Below are positions 9,131 to 17,737 of a stretch of DNA of 64,000 bases, piece by piece. The DNA comes from Oryzibacter oryziterrae (GTDB lineage Bacteria; Pseudomonadota; Alphaproteobacteria; Rhizobiales; Pleomorphomonadaceae): contig NZ_JAKJIC010000006.1 in the NCBI RefSeq assembly GCF_021864535.1, forward strand, positions 1-64,000. Reading direction: 5' to 3'. The translations under genes and the position numbers were made by a program. The notes beneath the pieces were generated by a model, which saw nothing but the letters and a program-made list of their open reading frames with translations, ran no database searches and was not told where the DNA came from. Position 1 is the first letter of the stretch. Each line of letters opens with the position of its first letter.

Positions 9131-10135
9131 ATGGCCTTCACCATCGTCAACGGCACCAACGGCGCGGACCAGATCACGGTGGGCGCCAGCCAGTCCGGCA
9201 ACTTCGACATTCGCGCCAAGGGCGGCGACGACGTGATCAAGCTGTTGCGCAGCGACGATCTCGGCGGCGGTCACATCGTCGATGCCGGTTCTGGCAACGA
9301 CCAGGTGCTCAACCGCTACGAGGGCAACAATGTCATCAAGCTCGGTAGCGGCAACGACACCTATGTCAGCGATGGCTTCACCGCCTTCAACGAAAGCGAC
9401 GTGGTGTTCGGCCACGACGGCAACGACACCTTCATCTTCGCGACCTTCCAGAGCACCTTTTACGGCGGAAACCAGAACGACACCTTCATCTCGGTGGGCT
9501 GGCAGAATGTCATCAACGGCGGCTTCGGCACCGACACCATCTCCTATGCCCATCGCCATGAAGATTTCACCCTGGGCGGCACCGCCGTCACCATCGATCT
9601 GCAGAGCGGTCAGGTGGCGACGGGCACGACCCGCATCGAACATCTGTCCAGCATCGAGAATGCTGTCGGCTCAGAGCGGGACGACCTAATCTTCGGAACC
9701 ACGGGCGCCAACAACCTCAAGGGTGTGGGCGGCAATGACGGCATCGATGCCGGCGCCGGCAATGACACCATCGAGGGCGGCAATGGCAATGACGAGCTGA
9801 TCGGCGGCGCCGGCGCCGACAAGTTCGTCTTCAGCAAGGCCACCTTCGACTCGGGCGACCAGATCGACGACTTCAACCCGGCACAGGGCGACACCATCCA
9901 GCTCAAGCACGGCACCGCCTTCGGCTCCCTGCGCGTTGGAGACTTCCTGGACAGCGGCACCTTTGTCGCCGGCGCCAATCCGGTCGTTCGCAACACCAAG
10001 CCGACAATCCTCTATGACACCGACACCGGCGTCATCAGCTTCGATATCGACGGCACCGGGGCGCGGGCCAAGGTGGAGTTCATCCAGCTGATGGGCATTC
10101 CGGAGCTGCACGGCACCGACTTCCATGTGTTCTGA
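9131..10135 (+). CDS. RTX calcium-binding protein, likely type I secreted
   Basis: A 334-residue protein with glycine/aspartate-rich RTX nonapeptides (GGxGxDxhx), sparse in the first half (for example GSGNDQ, GSGNDTY, GHDGNDTF) and clustered near residues 200-235 (GGNDGIDAGAGNDTIEGG). These repeats bind Ca2+ and fold after export. It lacks an N-terminal signal peptide and has a hydrophobic, uncleaved C-terminal region ending HVF, as expected for an HlyB/D-type substrate. The ATG at 9131 has an AGGAGA site; an upstream in-frame ATG is rejected. A secretion ABC protein and adaptor are encoded at 14522-17578. No catalytic domain is seen, so adhesin or surface-layer roles are open. Confidence 0.85.
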   Translation: MAFTIVNGTNGADQITVGASQSGNFDIRAKGGDDVIKLLRSDDLGGGHIVDAGSGNDQVLNRYEGNNVIKLGSGNDTYVSDGFTAFNESDVVFGHDGNDTFIFATFQSTFYGGNQNDTFISVGWQNVINGGFGTDTISYAHRHEDFTLGGTAVTIDLQSGQVATGTTRIEHLSSIENAVGSERDDLIFGTTGANNLKGVGGNDGIDAGAGNDTIEGGNGNDELIGGAGADKFVFSKATFDSGDQIDDFNPAQGDTIQLKHGTAFGSLRVGDFLDSGTFVAGANPVVRNTKPTILYDTDTGVISFDIDGTGARAKVEFIQLMGIPELHGTDFHVF

Positions 10136-10173
10136 GCCGACAGCCTGTTGTTGCGGGGGCGCGTTGCGCACTC

Positions 10174-10190
10174 TTTCGCTTCAGGCGAAA
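10174..10190. promoter_or_regulatory. Short inverted repeat between RTX gene and crp-like gene
   Basis: TTTCGC and GCGAAA arms with a five-base spacer lie 39 bases after the RTX stop and 45 bases before the TTG start of the Crp-like gene. It has only a weak T-run, so it may be an operator rather than a terminator. It differs in sequence from the GTTCC palindromes. Confidence 0.3.
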
Positions 10191-10235
10191 TTCTGAAACA
10201 CTCCCGCGGTCGCCAACTGCAGGGGGAGCGCCAGA

Positions 10236-10937
10236 TTGGACACGTCCGACGATCTCGACGAGTTGCTCCGGGGCACCGAACTGTTCGGCGAGCTCACGGA
10301 TGATGACCGGAATGCCGTTGCCGCCTGCTTCCGCCTCACCCGCTTCGAGGCCGGGCGCACCTTGTTCCAGGCCGGAGACGCGGGCGATCGCGCCTATCTC
10401 CTCGCCGATGGCCAGGTGCGCATGACGCTGGCAACGGCCGGCGGGCGTGAGCTCAATGTGCGCGTCGCCCGGCGCGGAGATCTCGTCGGCGAGATCGCGG
10501 TGTTGGACGGGGGCGAGCGATCCGCCGATGCGGTGGTGCTGACCGACGCCCTGGCCTATGTGATCACCGCCGCCGACCTGTCCGGGTTGTTCGAGACGCG
10601 CAAGGGTCTTGCCCGCTCGGTGATCGCGCTGCTCTGTCGCCGCCTGCGCGCCACCACGGCGCAGTTGGAAGGCATTGCGCTCCATCGGATCGAGGTGCGG
10701 CTTGCACGCTATCTGCTCGATCGGCTGGACGGCCAGACGGCGCCGGCGGGCAAGCGCGTGCCGCTCGAGATAGGCCTGTCGCAGACCGACATGGCGCGCC
10801 TGATCGGCGCCAGCCGGCCCAAGCTCAACGTGGCGCTCGGCTTCCTCGAAAAGGAGGGGGCGATCAAGCGGACGTCCGACCGCCTGTTCTGCGACCCCGA
10901 GGCGCTTGCGCGCATAGCCGACGCCTTCGAGGAGTGA
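10236..10937 (+). CDS. Crp/Fnr family transcriptional regulator
   Basis: A 233-residue regulator with an N-terminal cyclic-nucleotide-binding beta roll (residues about 15-130) and a C-terminal winged helix (about 150-225). The phosphate-binding cassette is canonical: GEIAVLDGGERSADA keeps the Gly-Glu and Arg-Ser that hold cAMP in Crp, and no Fnr cysteines are present, so cAMP or cGMP is the likely ligand. The recognition helix is in LIGASRPKLNVAL. The start is TTG with a GGGGGAG site. It lies beside an adenylate cyclase gene and five 5-4-5 palindromes, which makes it the best candidate to bind them. Confidence 0.9.
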   Translation: MDTSDDLDELLRGTELFGELTDDDRNAVAACFRLTRFEAGRTLFQAGDAGDRAYLLADGQVRMTLATAGGRELNVRVARRGDLVGEIAVLDGGERSADAVVLTDALAYVITAADLSGLFETRKGLARSVIALLCRRLRATTAQLEGIALHRIEVRLARYLLDRLDGQTAPAGKRVPLEIGLSQTDMARLIGASRPKLNVALGFLEKEGAIKRTSDRLFCDPEALARIADAFEE

Positions 10938-10942
10938 GACCT

Positions 10943-10962
10943 GCTGTTTCCTCGGGAACAGC
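10943..10962. promoter_or_regulatory. GTTCC-N4-GGAAC palindrome, copy 2
   Basis: GCTGTTTCCTCGGGAACAGC is a 20-base palindrome with one mismatch. It starts six bases after the Crp-like stop codon and ends 77 bases before the ATG of the metallo-beta-lactamase-fold gene, so the gap between these two genes contains its own control site. Confidence 0.55.
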
Positions 10963-11039
10963 GTCCGCCGGCCTCGAGGCGCTAAATCCGGTTCCAGGAG
11001 GTTGCGGGTCAGGCCCCGCGCCCGAGAGATGAGGATCGG

Positions 11040-11903
11040 ATGGACAGTTCAGTTCACATCGCCTTCCACGGCGTCCGCGGGAGCCGGCCGGTGTCCGGCG
11101 CTGACTTCAGTGCCTATGGCGGCGCCACAAGCTGCGTCAGCCTGCGCCTCGGCGATGAGATGGTGGTGCTCGATCTCGGCACCGGCGCGCCCTCCCTGGG
11201 GCGCCAGATCGCGCTTGCGCCGCCCGAGCATCTGACGGTTCTGATTGGACACGCCCATTATGACCATGTGGCCGGTCTGCCTTTCTTCCAGCCGCTGCGC
11301 ACGGGTGCGAAGGACGTCGTCCTCGCCAGCGCGGTTGCCGGCGGCACGCGGCGGATGGTCGCCGGGCTGATGGCGGCGCCCTTCTTTCCGGTCGGCCCCG
11401 AGGTGCTGGCGCCGACGCTCGATTGCGTCGATCTCCGCCCCGGTCGGCGCTTTCGGCCCAGCCCGTCCATCGAGGTGAATCTGGTCGACAGCAACCATCC
11501 GGGCGGCTGCACGGCCTTCCGCGTGGAGCTTGGCGGCCGGTCCGTTCTCTATGCCCTGGACCACCAGGCCGGCGATCCGCGCCTCGATGCGCAGCTGATC
11601 GACCTCGGGCGCGGCGTGGATCTGGCCATTCTCGATGCCGGCGAACCGATCGGCGCGCGTCAGAGCGGCATCGGCCACTCCACCTGGCAGGAGGCGGTGT
11701 CGCTTGGGATGCGCATGGGTGCCGCAAAGATTGCACTTGCCCATCATGCGCCCGCATCGGATGATCCGGCGCTGGATTGGCTCGGCGCAGAACTCGCCGA
11801 TGTTGCGGACAATGCCTTCCTGGCGCGCGAGGGGCAGGACGTGCAGTTTGAGGCGGTTTGTGAGACCGCGTTGAGGTGGGGGACCTATCATGCAGGACTT
11901 TGA
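11040..11903 (+). CDS. MBL-fold metallohydrolase, possible cyclic-nucleotide phosphodiesterase
   Basis: A 287-residue metallo-beta-lactamase-fold protein. All metal ligands can be seen: HAHYDH near residue 76, a His in SNHPGG, an Asp in YALDHQAG and a His in LAHHAP. The opening block FHGVRGSRP...YGGATSCVSL and the HVAGLPFFQPL following the metal motif are typical of the COG1234/1235 group, which includes enzymes annotated as cyclic-nucleotide phosphodiesterases. No signal peptide is present, so it is probably cytosolic. Sitting beside an adenylate cyclase and a Crp-like protein, a role in cAMP breakdown is attractive but unproven. It overlaps the next gene by 14 bases. Confidence 0.85.
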   Translation: MDSSVHIAFHGVRGSRPVSGADFSAYGGATSCVSLRLGDEMVVLDLGTGAPSLGRQIALAPPEHLTVLIGHAHYDHVAGLPFFQPLRTGAKDVVLASAVAGGTRRMVAGLMAAPFFPVGPEVLAPTLDCVDLRPGRRFRPSPSIEVNLVDSNHPGGCTAFRVELGGRSVLYALDHQAGDPRLDAQLIDLGRGVDLAILDAGEPIGARQSGIGHSTWQEAVSLGMRMGAAKIALAHHAPASDDPALDWLGAELADVADNAFLAREGQDVQFEAVCETALRWGTYHAGL

Positions 11904-12519
11904 TGCGGGGCGCCTCGATCGGCGCAGGTTTGCCCTGTTGCTGGCGGCGGCCGCGATGGCCACGCCCTCGATCGGCCTGGCCGAGGAGGGGCTGCGCTCG
12001 GTTGGCGACGTACGCAAGGCGTCCGGCGGCGTCTTCGCCGAAAGCGGCGCGCTGCGGCCGCTGCAGGCCGGTTCGGACATCCTGCTCGGGGATCTCGTCT
12101 GGACGGATGTGGCATCGCGTGCGGCGCTCGCCCTCGAAGGCGGCTCGGACATCTTCCTCGGCGCCAAGACGCGGCTCAAGATCGATCGTTTCGTCGCTGC
12201 GACCGGCGGGCGCCTGATCCTTGGCGACGGCGCCCTGGTGTTCGATCGCGACGACAGCCTGCCCAAGACCGACATCAAGCTGCTGTCTGCCTTCGGCCAG
12301 ATCGGCGTACGCGGCACGCGCTTCTTTGCCGGTCCCAGCAAGGGCGTGTTCGCCGTCTTCTGCGAGCGTGGCGAGGTGCATGTGGCGGCGGCTGGAGCCC
12401 GGCGCGTCCTGAAGGCCGGCGACGGGGTGGATTTTCCCGTGAAGGGCGGCAAGCCCAGCGCCGTGCAGAAATGGGGTGCGGCCCGCGTCGAAAAGGCCTT
12501 TGCGAGCGTGCTCGGCTGA
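11890..12519 (+). CDS. FecR domain-containing exported protein
   Basis: A 209-residue protein with a twin-arginine-like signal (RRRFALLLAAAAMA) and a predicted cleavage near residue 31. The remainder is a FecR domain: the LLGDLVWTDVASRAAL strand pair, the GAKTRLKID block, and GQIGVRGTRFFAG. FecR domains act in the periplasm, classically in sensing. It is translated with the preceding MBL gene (14-base overlap) and converges on the CHASE2 cyclase, whose sensor is also extracytoplasmic. I infer that the two may form one sensing unit; direct evidence is absent. Confidence 0.87.
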   Translation: MQDFDAGRLDRRRFALLLAAAAMATPSIGLAEEGLRSVGDVRKASGGVFAESGALRPLQAGSDILLGDLVWTDVASRAALALEGGSDIFLGAKTRLKIDRFVAATGGRLILGDGALVFDRDDSLPKTDIKLLSAFGQIGVRGTRFFAGPSKGVFAVFCERGEVHVAAAGARRVLKAGDGVDFPVKGGKPSAVQKWGAARVEKAFASVLG

Positions 12520-12541
12520 GGTCTGGCGTCGGTGAAGGCGC

Positions 12542-14452
12542 TCAAGGTGCGACGGTGAAGACCTGCACCGGGCCGAGCCCGCGCAGCTCCACGGGGCCGA
12601 GGGCGCGAAGCTCCGCGTCGGCAAGACGCGCGCCGGCATTCGGGCCGATGCAGATGTCCGTGCCGAAGTCCTTGTTGATGGCTTCGAGACGGGCTGCCAT
12701 GTTCACCGCCGTGCCGTGGGCGGTGTAATCGAGCTTGGAGCCCATGCCGACGTCGCCGACCACCGCATCGCCGCATTCAAGGCCGATGCGCGTGCGCCCG
12801 AGGCCCGCCGCGGCCACGTCGGTGCGGGCGGCGAAGGTACGGCTGAAGGCAATGATCTCCTGTGCGGCTGTGAGCGCCTGCCGCGGATGGTCGGGCAGGT
12901 CCAGCGGCGCATTGAACAGGCAATGGGCCGCATCGCCGACGAATTTGTCGATCATGCCGCCGTGCCGCACCACGATGTCGGCGATCCCGGAGAAATAGGC
13001 ATCCAGCAGGGCGACCAGCCGCTCGGCATCGAGCCGTTCGGTCAGGGCCGTGAAGCCTTCGATGTCGGTGAAGAGCGCCGTCACCTCGCGTCTTTCGCCG
13101 GAAAAGCGCACGAGATCTGGTCTTTCGACGATCCGCGCCACGAGTTCGGGTGCGAGATGCTGCTCGAAACGCCGGCGGATGCCCGCCGCCTGGCGGCGCT
13201 GGACGATCGCCGCATGGGCGGCCGCGGCGATCAGGCTGACGAGCGCCGCGAGCGGTGGCAGAACCGAGTCCACAAGCCAGTCCCACTGTCTGAAGACGGC
13301 GATGGTTGCCCCGGTCCAGGCCAGGGACGATCCGGCTGTCACGGCAAGGGCGCGCAGCGGCGTCAGGCTGGCGCCGCTCAGGGCGCCGGCCAGCGCCAGC
13401 AGCACGAAGGCGGCTCCTTCGATCCAACCTGCCCGGGACGGACGCAGCGGTACGCGTTCCGACAGTATGGTTTCCAGCGCGTCGGCCTCGATCTGCACCG
13501 AGGGGGCCACCGGGCTCGCGGCGGTGGCTCTGAGCGCACCGAGCGCCGGGGCGCTGCCGCCGAGGAGCACGATCTTGCCCGCAAGCCGTTGCGGCGGCAC
13601 CTCGCCGTCCAGGATCGCCTCGGCCGACAGGCTGCGCTCGCCCCAGTGGCTCGACGGCGACGGGCGGAAGCGCAGCTGGCTGTCGGGCGTGAGCGGGATT
13701 GCGTGCCCGCCGATGGCAAGTGAGGGGCCTTCACCAATGAGGATGAAGCTGCCGGCCTGTTCGGCCACGCGCAGGGTTTCCGCCGCCAGCCCCGGAACGG
13801 GCACCGAGGCGGCGAGGGCAAAGAGCGGGACCTGTCGCACGACGCCGCGTTCGTCTCCCGAGAGCGAGCCGACGCCCATTCCCGCCGCCACGGAGGACAG
13901 CACCTCCAGTGGCTGAACGGCCCCGGCCGAGGTCCAGGGCACCAGTTTCGGCGGTTCGCCCTGCAACAGGATGGGCACCTGAGGCGGGGACGCCGTTGCC
14001 TGATCGGCGAGAAGCGCGGAGAGCACCGTCGGTGCAGCCCCGATCGCCTTGGTCAGGCGACCATCGCCATCGGGCAGGGCGCCATAGAGGGCGTGGGCCT
14101 CGTCACCCAGCTGTTGGCCGAGCGCTTCGCGGCCGTAGCGGTCCGGGCCTGCGAGCAGGATGTCGATGCCGACCGCCCGTGGCCTGGCGTCGGCGATGCG
14201 CGTCAGCAACGCTGCGAGCCGGGTGCGCGCCCAGGGCCAGGGGCCGAAATGCGCAAGGCTCGCGTCGTCGATCTCCACCACCACCACCTGACCCGAGACG
14301 GGCGGCGCCACTTGGACCAGTTCGTCGAAGGCAGCTTCGCGCCAGTTGTCGAAGAGCGGGGCGGCCAGGATACAGGCGCACAAGGCAAGAAGCAGCGAGC
14401 CGATGCCCGCTGAGGCGAGGGCGCCGAGAAACAGGCGTCGGGTCAAGGGCAT
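12542..14452 (-). CDS. CHASE2 domain adenylate cyclase
   Basis: A 636-residue inner-membrane class III nucleotide cyclase. It has an N-terminal membrane anchor, a periplasmic CHASE2 domain (about residues 35-320, with VVVVEIDDASL and AVGIDILLAGPD), three membrane helices (about 325-395) and a C-terminal cyclase domain. The catalytic Asp residues are visible in LFTDIEGFTAL and KFVGDAAH, and the transition-state Asn/Arg in VNMAARLE. A Thr stands where many adenylate cyclases have the base-specifying Asp (HGTAVN), as in class IIIb enzymes. It is the last gene of the ABC-hlyD-cyclase run, 69 bases after hlyD. Confidence 0.9.
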   Translation of the reverse strand: MPLTRRLFLGALASAGIGSLLLALCACILAAPLFDNWREAAFDELVQVAPPVSGQVVVVEIDDASLAHFGPWPWARTRLAALLTRIADARPRAVGIDILLAGPDRYGREALGQQLGDEAHALYGALPDGDGRLTKAIGAAPTVLSALLADQATASPPQVPILLQGEPPKLVPWTSAGAVQPLEVLSSVAAGMGVGSLSGDERGVVRQVPLFALAASVPVPGLAAETLRVAEQAGSFILIGEGPSLAIGGHAIPLTPDSQLRFRPSPSSHWGERSLSAEAILDGEVPPQRLAGKIVLLGGSAPALGALRATAASPVAPSVQIEADALETILSERVPLRPSRAGWIEGAAFVLLALAGALSGASLTPLRALAVTAGSSLAWTGATIAVFRQWDWLVDSVLPPLAALVSLIAAAAHAAIVQRRQAAGIRRRFEQHLAPELVARIVERPDLVRFSGERREVTALFTDIEGFTALTERLDAERLVALLDAYFSGIADIVVRHGGMIDKFVGDAAHCLFNAPLDLPDHPRQALTAAQEIIAFSRTFAARTDVAAAGLGRTRIGLECGDAVVGDVGMGSKLDYTAHGTAVNMAARLEAINKDFGTDICIGPNAGARLADAELRALGPVELRGLGPVQVFTVAP

Positions 14453-14521
14453 CGCGGCATCGGCCTTTCGCGCGGGACTGGTCGGTATCGTAGATCAAAC
14501 CGGCAGGGCTTGGAAAGCGCA

Positions 14522-15814
14522 TCAGCTTTCGGTCATCGCCACCTGCATCATCTGCCGCCAGGGGTCGAGCAGATAGTCGACCAGCGAGCGCGCCCGGGTG
14601 ATGACGATCACTTCGGCGGGCATGCCCGGCTGCAGGCGCCCGGCAAGGCGCGGCGGCAGGTCGGTCAGGCTGACGTCGATCTCGGCGCTGTAATAGGTGG
14701 TGCGCGCGACGTCGTCGGTCACCGCATCGGCCGATATGCGGGCGATGCGGCCGGGAATGCGCGGCATGGCGCGGTCATGGAAGGCGGGGAAGCGCAGTTC
14801 GGCGGTCTCGATGCCCTTGAGGTCATCCACGTCGGTCACGGGAATGCGGGCCTGCACGACCAGCCTGTCCGACACCGGCACGATGTCCAGCAGCGGCTCG
14901 CCGGCGCCGACCACGCCGCCCTTGGTCACGAAGCGGGAGGCCTGGACCACGCCGTCCACGGGGGCGCGCACCTGCGTGCGGGCGAGCGCGTCCTCGGCCA
15001 CGCTGATGCGCTCGGCCAGATCCGATCTGCGGGGCACGGTGTCGGCCAGGGCATCGGAGGCGGCCTTGCGATAGGCTTCCGTCACCTGGGTGATCTGAAG
15101 CGCCACTTCGGCCTGGGCCGCGGCATTGGCTGCAACCTGCGCCTTGAGCCCGCCGGCAAGGCCTTCGAGGCGCGCGATTTCCCGGCCCTGCTCCTCGAGC
15201 TTGGCCCGTGCGACGAAGCCCTTGGCGGCGAGACCTTCAAGTCCGGCCCTCTCGCTTAGCCGGCTATCCAGTTGCGTCTGGGCGGCGCTGGCCTGGGCGG
15301 CAAGGCCGCTGGCCGCGGCGGTCAGTTGAGCCGTCTTGGCCTTGGCGAGCGCCATCTCGCTGTCGAAGGCGGCGAGCCGCGCCGCGAACAGGGAGCGCTG
15401 GCTGTCGATGAGGGCGGTGGCGGTCGGATCGGCCAGAAGTTCTGCCGGAAAGGTGACACCGCGATCGAGGTTCAGTTCGGCTTGCAGGCGGGCGGCGATG
15501 GCGGTCTGTTCGGCCATCTGGCCCTTGAGCGACGCCAGGGTTGCGGCAATGCGTGTGGTGTCGAGGCGCACCAGCAGATCCCCGGCCTTGACCCGGTCGC
15601 CGTCGCGCACGGCGATCTCCGCGATCAGCCCGCCTTCGAGATGCTGGACCTGCTTGCGCTGCCCCTGCGGCTCCACCGTGCCGCCGGCGACCACGGCTGA
15701 GGGCATCTCGACGCGGACGGCGAAGGCGGCAAAGCCGCCGAGGCCCAGGCCAACCAGCAAGCCACCCGAGAGAGCGAGTGACCGTATCGAGGCGTTGAAG
15801 GAGGTGTCGCGCAT
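14522..15814 (-). CDS. HlyD family type I secretion membrane fusion protein
   Basis: A 430-residue periplasmic adaptor that links a type I secretion ABC protein to an outer-membrane TolC channel. One membrane helix lies near residues 12-32, followed by a biotinyl-lipoyl-like half (VQHLEGGLIAEI, then VKAGDLLVRLD), a long alanine-rich coiled coil (about 90-260), and the matching half-motif VRAPVDGVVQ. The C-terminus with MPAEVIVITRARSLVDYLLDP is standard for PrtE/HlyD proteins. The ATG at 15814 is chosen for its AGGGGA site; ATGs at 15844 and 15862 are in frame. It follows the ABC gene by 84 bases, which contain operator copy 3. Confidence 0.9.
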   Translation of the reverse strand: MRDTSFNASIRSLALSGGLLVGLGLGGFAAFAVRVEMPSAVVAGGTVEPQGQRKQVQHLEGGLIAEIAVRDGDRVKAGDLLVRLDTTRIAATLASLKGQMAEQTAIAARLQAELNLDRGVTFPAELLADPTATALIDSQRSLFAARLAAFDSEMALAKAKTAQLTAAASGLAAQASAAQTQLDSRLSERAGLEGLAAKGFVARAKLEEQGREIARLEGLAGGLKAQVAANAAAQAEVALQITQVTEAYRKAASDALADTVPRRSDLAERISVAEDALARTQVRAPVDGVVQASRFVTKGGVVGAGEPLLDIVPVSDRLVVQARIPVTDVDDLKGIETAELRFPAFHDRAMPRIPGRIARISADAVTDDVARTTYYSAEIDVSLTDLPPRLAGRLQPGMPAEVIVITRARSLVDYLLDPWRQMMQVAMTES

Positions 15815-15878
15815 TTGGTCTGTTCCCCTGTTCCGGACATTCATGCGGCGATCATCGGGCAATGGCGAGGCAGGTGCA

Positions 15879-15892
15879 GTTCCGCCGGGAAC
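15879..15892. promoter_or_regulatory. GTTCC-N4-GGAAC palindrome, copy 3
   Basis: GTTCCGCCGGGAAC lies in the 84-base gap between the ABC gene stop (15899) and the hlyD ATG (15814), 64 bases upstream of hlyD. Its presence inside what would otherwise be one operon suggests an internal promoter. Confidence 0.5.
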
Positions 15893-15898
15893 AGGCCG

Positions 15899-17578
15899 TC
15901 AGGCGGCGCGCACGGCGCGGGGTGTCATGCGGGCGAGCACCTCCTGGCGCGGGCCGAACAGCTGCTGGGCACCATCGGCCAGCACCAGGAGCTTGTCGGC
16001 CATGTCCACCAGCGCCGGCTTGTGGCTCGAAACCACCACCGTCGAACCGGCCGCCCGCGCCGCCCGCAGGGCCTCGGCGAGCGCCGCCTCGCCGTTGAGG
16101 TCGAGGTTGGAGTTGGGCTCGTCGAGCACGATCAGCGCCGGCAGGTCATAGAGGGCGCGGGCGAGCGCGATGCGCTGGCGCTGGCCACCCGACAGGGTCG
16201 ATCCGCCGGGGCCGATGTCGGTGTCATAGCCCGAGGGCAGGCGCAGGATCATCTCATGCACACCGGCCATGCGGGCGGCGGCGACCACCTTGTCGGCTTC
16301 CACCGTGCCGAAGCGGGCGATGTTGTCGGCAACCGAGCCGGCGAAGAGCTCGATGTCCTGCGGCAGATAGCCGACCGCCTTGCCGAGCGCCTCCGGGCGA
16401 TAGTGATCAAGCGCGGCGCCGTCGAGCCGCACCGTGCCGGCCGTGAGGCTCTGGGCCTTGACCAGCGTGCGCAGCAGGGTCGACTTGCCGGCCCCGGAGG
16501 CACCGACCACGGTGAGCATCTCGCCGGGCTCGAGACGAAAGCCGATGCCCGCCAGGGTGGCCTTTGCCGTCGGGGCAAGCCGGACCACGAGGCCCTCGAC
16601 GCTCAGCGTGCCCTGGGGAGCGGGCAGGTCCATGGGGGTCGTTGCTTCGGCCTGTGCCCCCAGGGCGGCGGCGATCCTGCGCACTGTTGCGCGGGCCGTG
16701 ACGAGGCTCTTCCAGTGCTGCACGGCATGTTCCACCGGCGAAAGCGCGCGTGACATCAGCATGTTGGCGGCGAACATTGCGCCCACCGAAATCTGTTCGT
16801 GGATCGCCAGCCAGGCACCGAGGCCCAGCATGCCGCTTTGCAGCGCCACGCGATAGCTGCGCGACAGGGCCGAGATGTGGGCCGCGCGATCGCTGGCGCT
16901 CGCTTGGGCGGAGACTACGGCGTCATGGGCGGCGCTCCAGCGGCTGGCGAAGCGGCCCGTCATGCCCATGGCTGCCAGCACGTCGCGGCGTCCGAAGGCC
17001 TCGCTGCTGATCCGGGCCGCCGCCAGCGTGGCCTCCATGGCCGTACCGAGCGGCTTGCGGGTGGCGAGCTCGCTGGCCAGAGCCATCACGGCATAGCCGG
17101 CGATGCCTGCCAGGGCTGCCCAGCCGAGCCAGGCGTGCAGGGAGAAGGCGAGCAGCACGAAGAGGGGCGTCCACGGCGCGTCGCAGAAGACGATGGGTGC
17201 GGCGCCGGTGAGAAAGTCTCGCAGGTTGTCGAGGTCGCGCAAGGGCTGGCCGCTGCGATCGGTGCCGGGAGCAGCCAGCAGGCGCAAGGCCAGCGGTTCG
17301 GCCAGATGCCGATCGAACACCACGCCGGTGCGGATCAGGATGCGGGAGCGCACCAGCTCCAGCGCCCCATAGAGCACGAAGGCGGCGAGTGCGATCAGAG
17401 ACAGCGCCAGCAGCGTGCCCTGGTGTCGCGAGGGGATCACGCGGTCATAGACCGACAGCATGTAGAGCGGGCCGGTGAAGGTCAGGAGGTTGATGGCTGC
17501 CGAGAAAACGGCGGTTGTCACCAGGGCCGGACGGCAGGCGCGGAAGGCGGAGGCGAGGGGGGATCGGGCGTGGCTCAT
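15899..17578 (-). CDS. Type I secretion system permease/ATPase, PrtD family
   Basis: A 559-residue inner-membrane ABC protein that energises one-step export of RTX-type substrates. Membrane helices occupy about residues 15-300. The ATPase has Walker A GASGAGKST, Q-loop in GYLPQDIELF, signature STLSGGQRQR, Walker B LIVLDEPNSNLD and the switch His in SSHKPAL. There is no N-terminal C39-like domain, which fits the PrtD rather than the HlyB group. Its substrates are probably the RTX proteins at 9131 and 17738. The outer-membrane channel is not encoded in this window. An operator-like palindrome lies 57 bases upstream. Confidence 0.92.
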   Translation of the reverse strand: MSHARSPLASAFRACRPALVTTAVFSAAINLLTFTGPLYMLSVYDRVIPSRHQGTLLALSLIALAAFVLYGALELVRSRILIRTGVVFDRHLAEPLALRLLAAPGTDRSGQPLRDLDNLRDFLTGAAPIVFCDAPWTPLFVLLAFSLHAWLGWAALAGIAGYAVMALASELATRKPLGTAMEATLAAARISSEAFGRRDVLAAMGMTGRFASRWSAAHDAVVSAQASASDRAAHISALSRSYRVALQSGMLGLGAWLAIHEQISVGAMFAANMLMSRALSPVEHAVQHWKSLVTARATVRRIAAALGAQAEATTPMDLPAPQGTLSVEGLVVRLAPTAKATLAGIGFRLEPGEMLTVVGASGAGKSTLLRTLVKAQSLTAGTVRLDGAALDHYRPEALGKAVGYLPQDIELFAGSVADNIARFGTVEADKVVAAARMAGVHEMILRLPSGYDTDIGPGGSTLSGGQRQRIALARALYDLPALIVLDEPNSNLDLNGEAALAEALRAARAAGSTVVVSSHKPALVDMADKLLVLADGAQQLFGPRQEVLARMTPRAVRAA

Positions 17579-17634
17579 GGGAAACTCCCTTCAAGGATGC
17601 TGCAGCCATCCTGCCTGCCCCACCGTCTCAACGC

Positions 17635-17650
17635 TGTTCCGCCTGGAACA
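17635..17650. promoter_or_regulatory. GTTCC-N4-GGAAC palindrome, copy 4
   Basis: TGTTCCGCCTGGAACA has perfect six-base arms. It lies 57 bases upstream of the ABC secretion gene (ATG at 17578, minus strand). Confidence 0.55.
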
Positions 17651-17682
17651 CACATGGCAGGCAGGGATTTTACGCAACGCAT

Positions 17683-17717
17683 CAATCCTCCGGCCGGGGG
17701 CTCCGGTCGGAGGATTG
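17683..17717 (-). terminator. Stem-loop after RTX gene
   Basis: Fourteen-base arms (CAATCCTCCGGCCG and CGGTCGGAGGATTG, one wobble pair) lie 21 bases after the stop codon of the RTX gene at 17738. The trailing strand reads ATGCGTTGCG, without a strong T-tract, so termination is likely but not certain. Confidence 0.55.
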
Positions 17718-17737
17718 CCGTCTGTCGGCCCCTGGTG

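Noticed and set aside
10236-10937. Fnr-type oxygen sensor
   Set aside because: The N-terminal cysteines needed for an iron-sulfur cluster are absent, while the cyclic-nucleotide cassette is intact.
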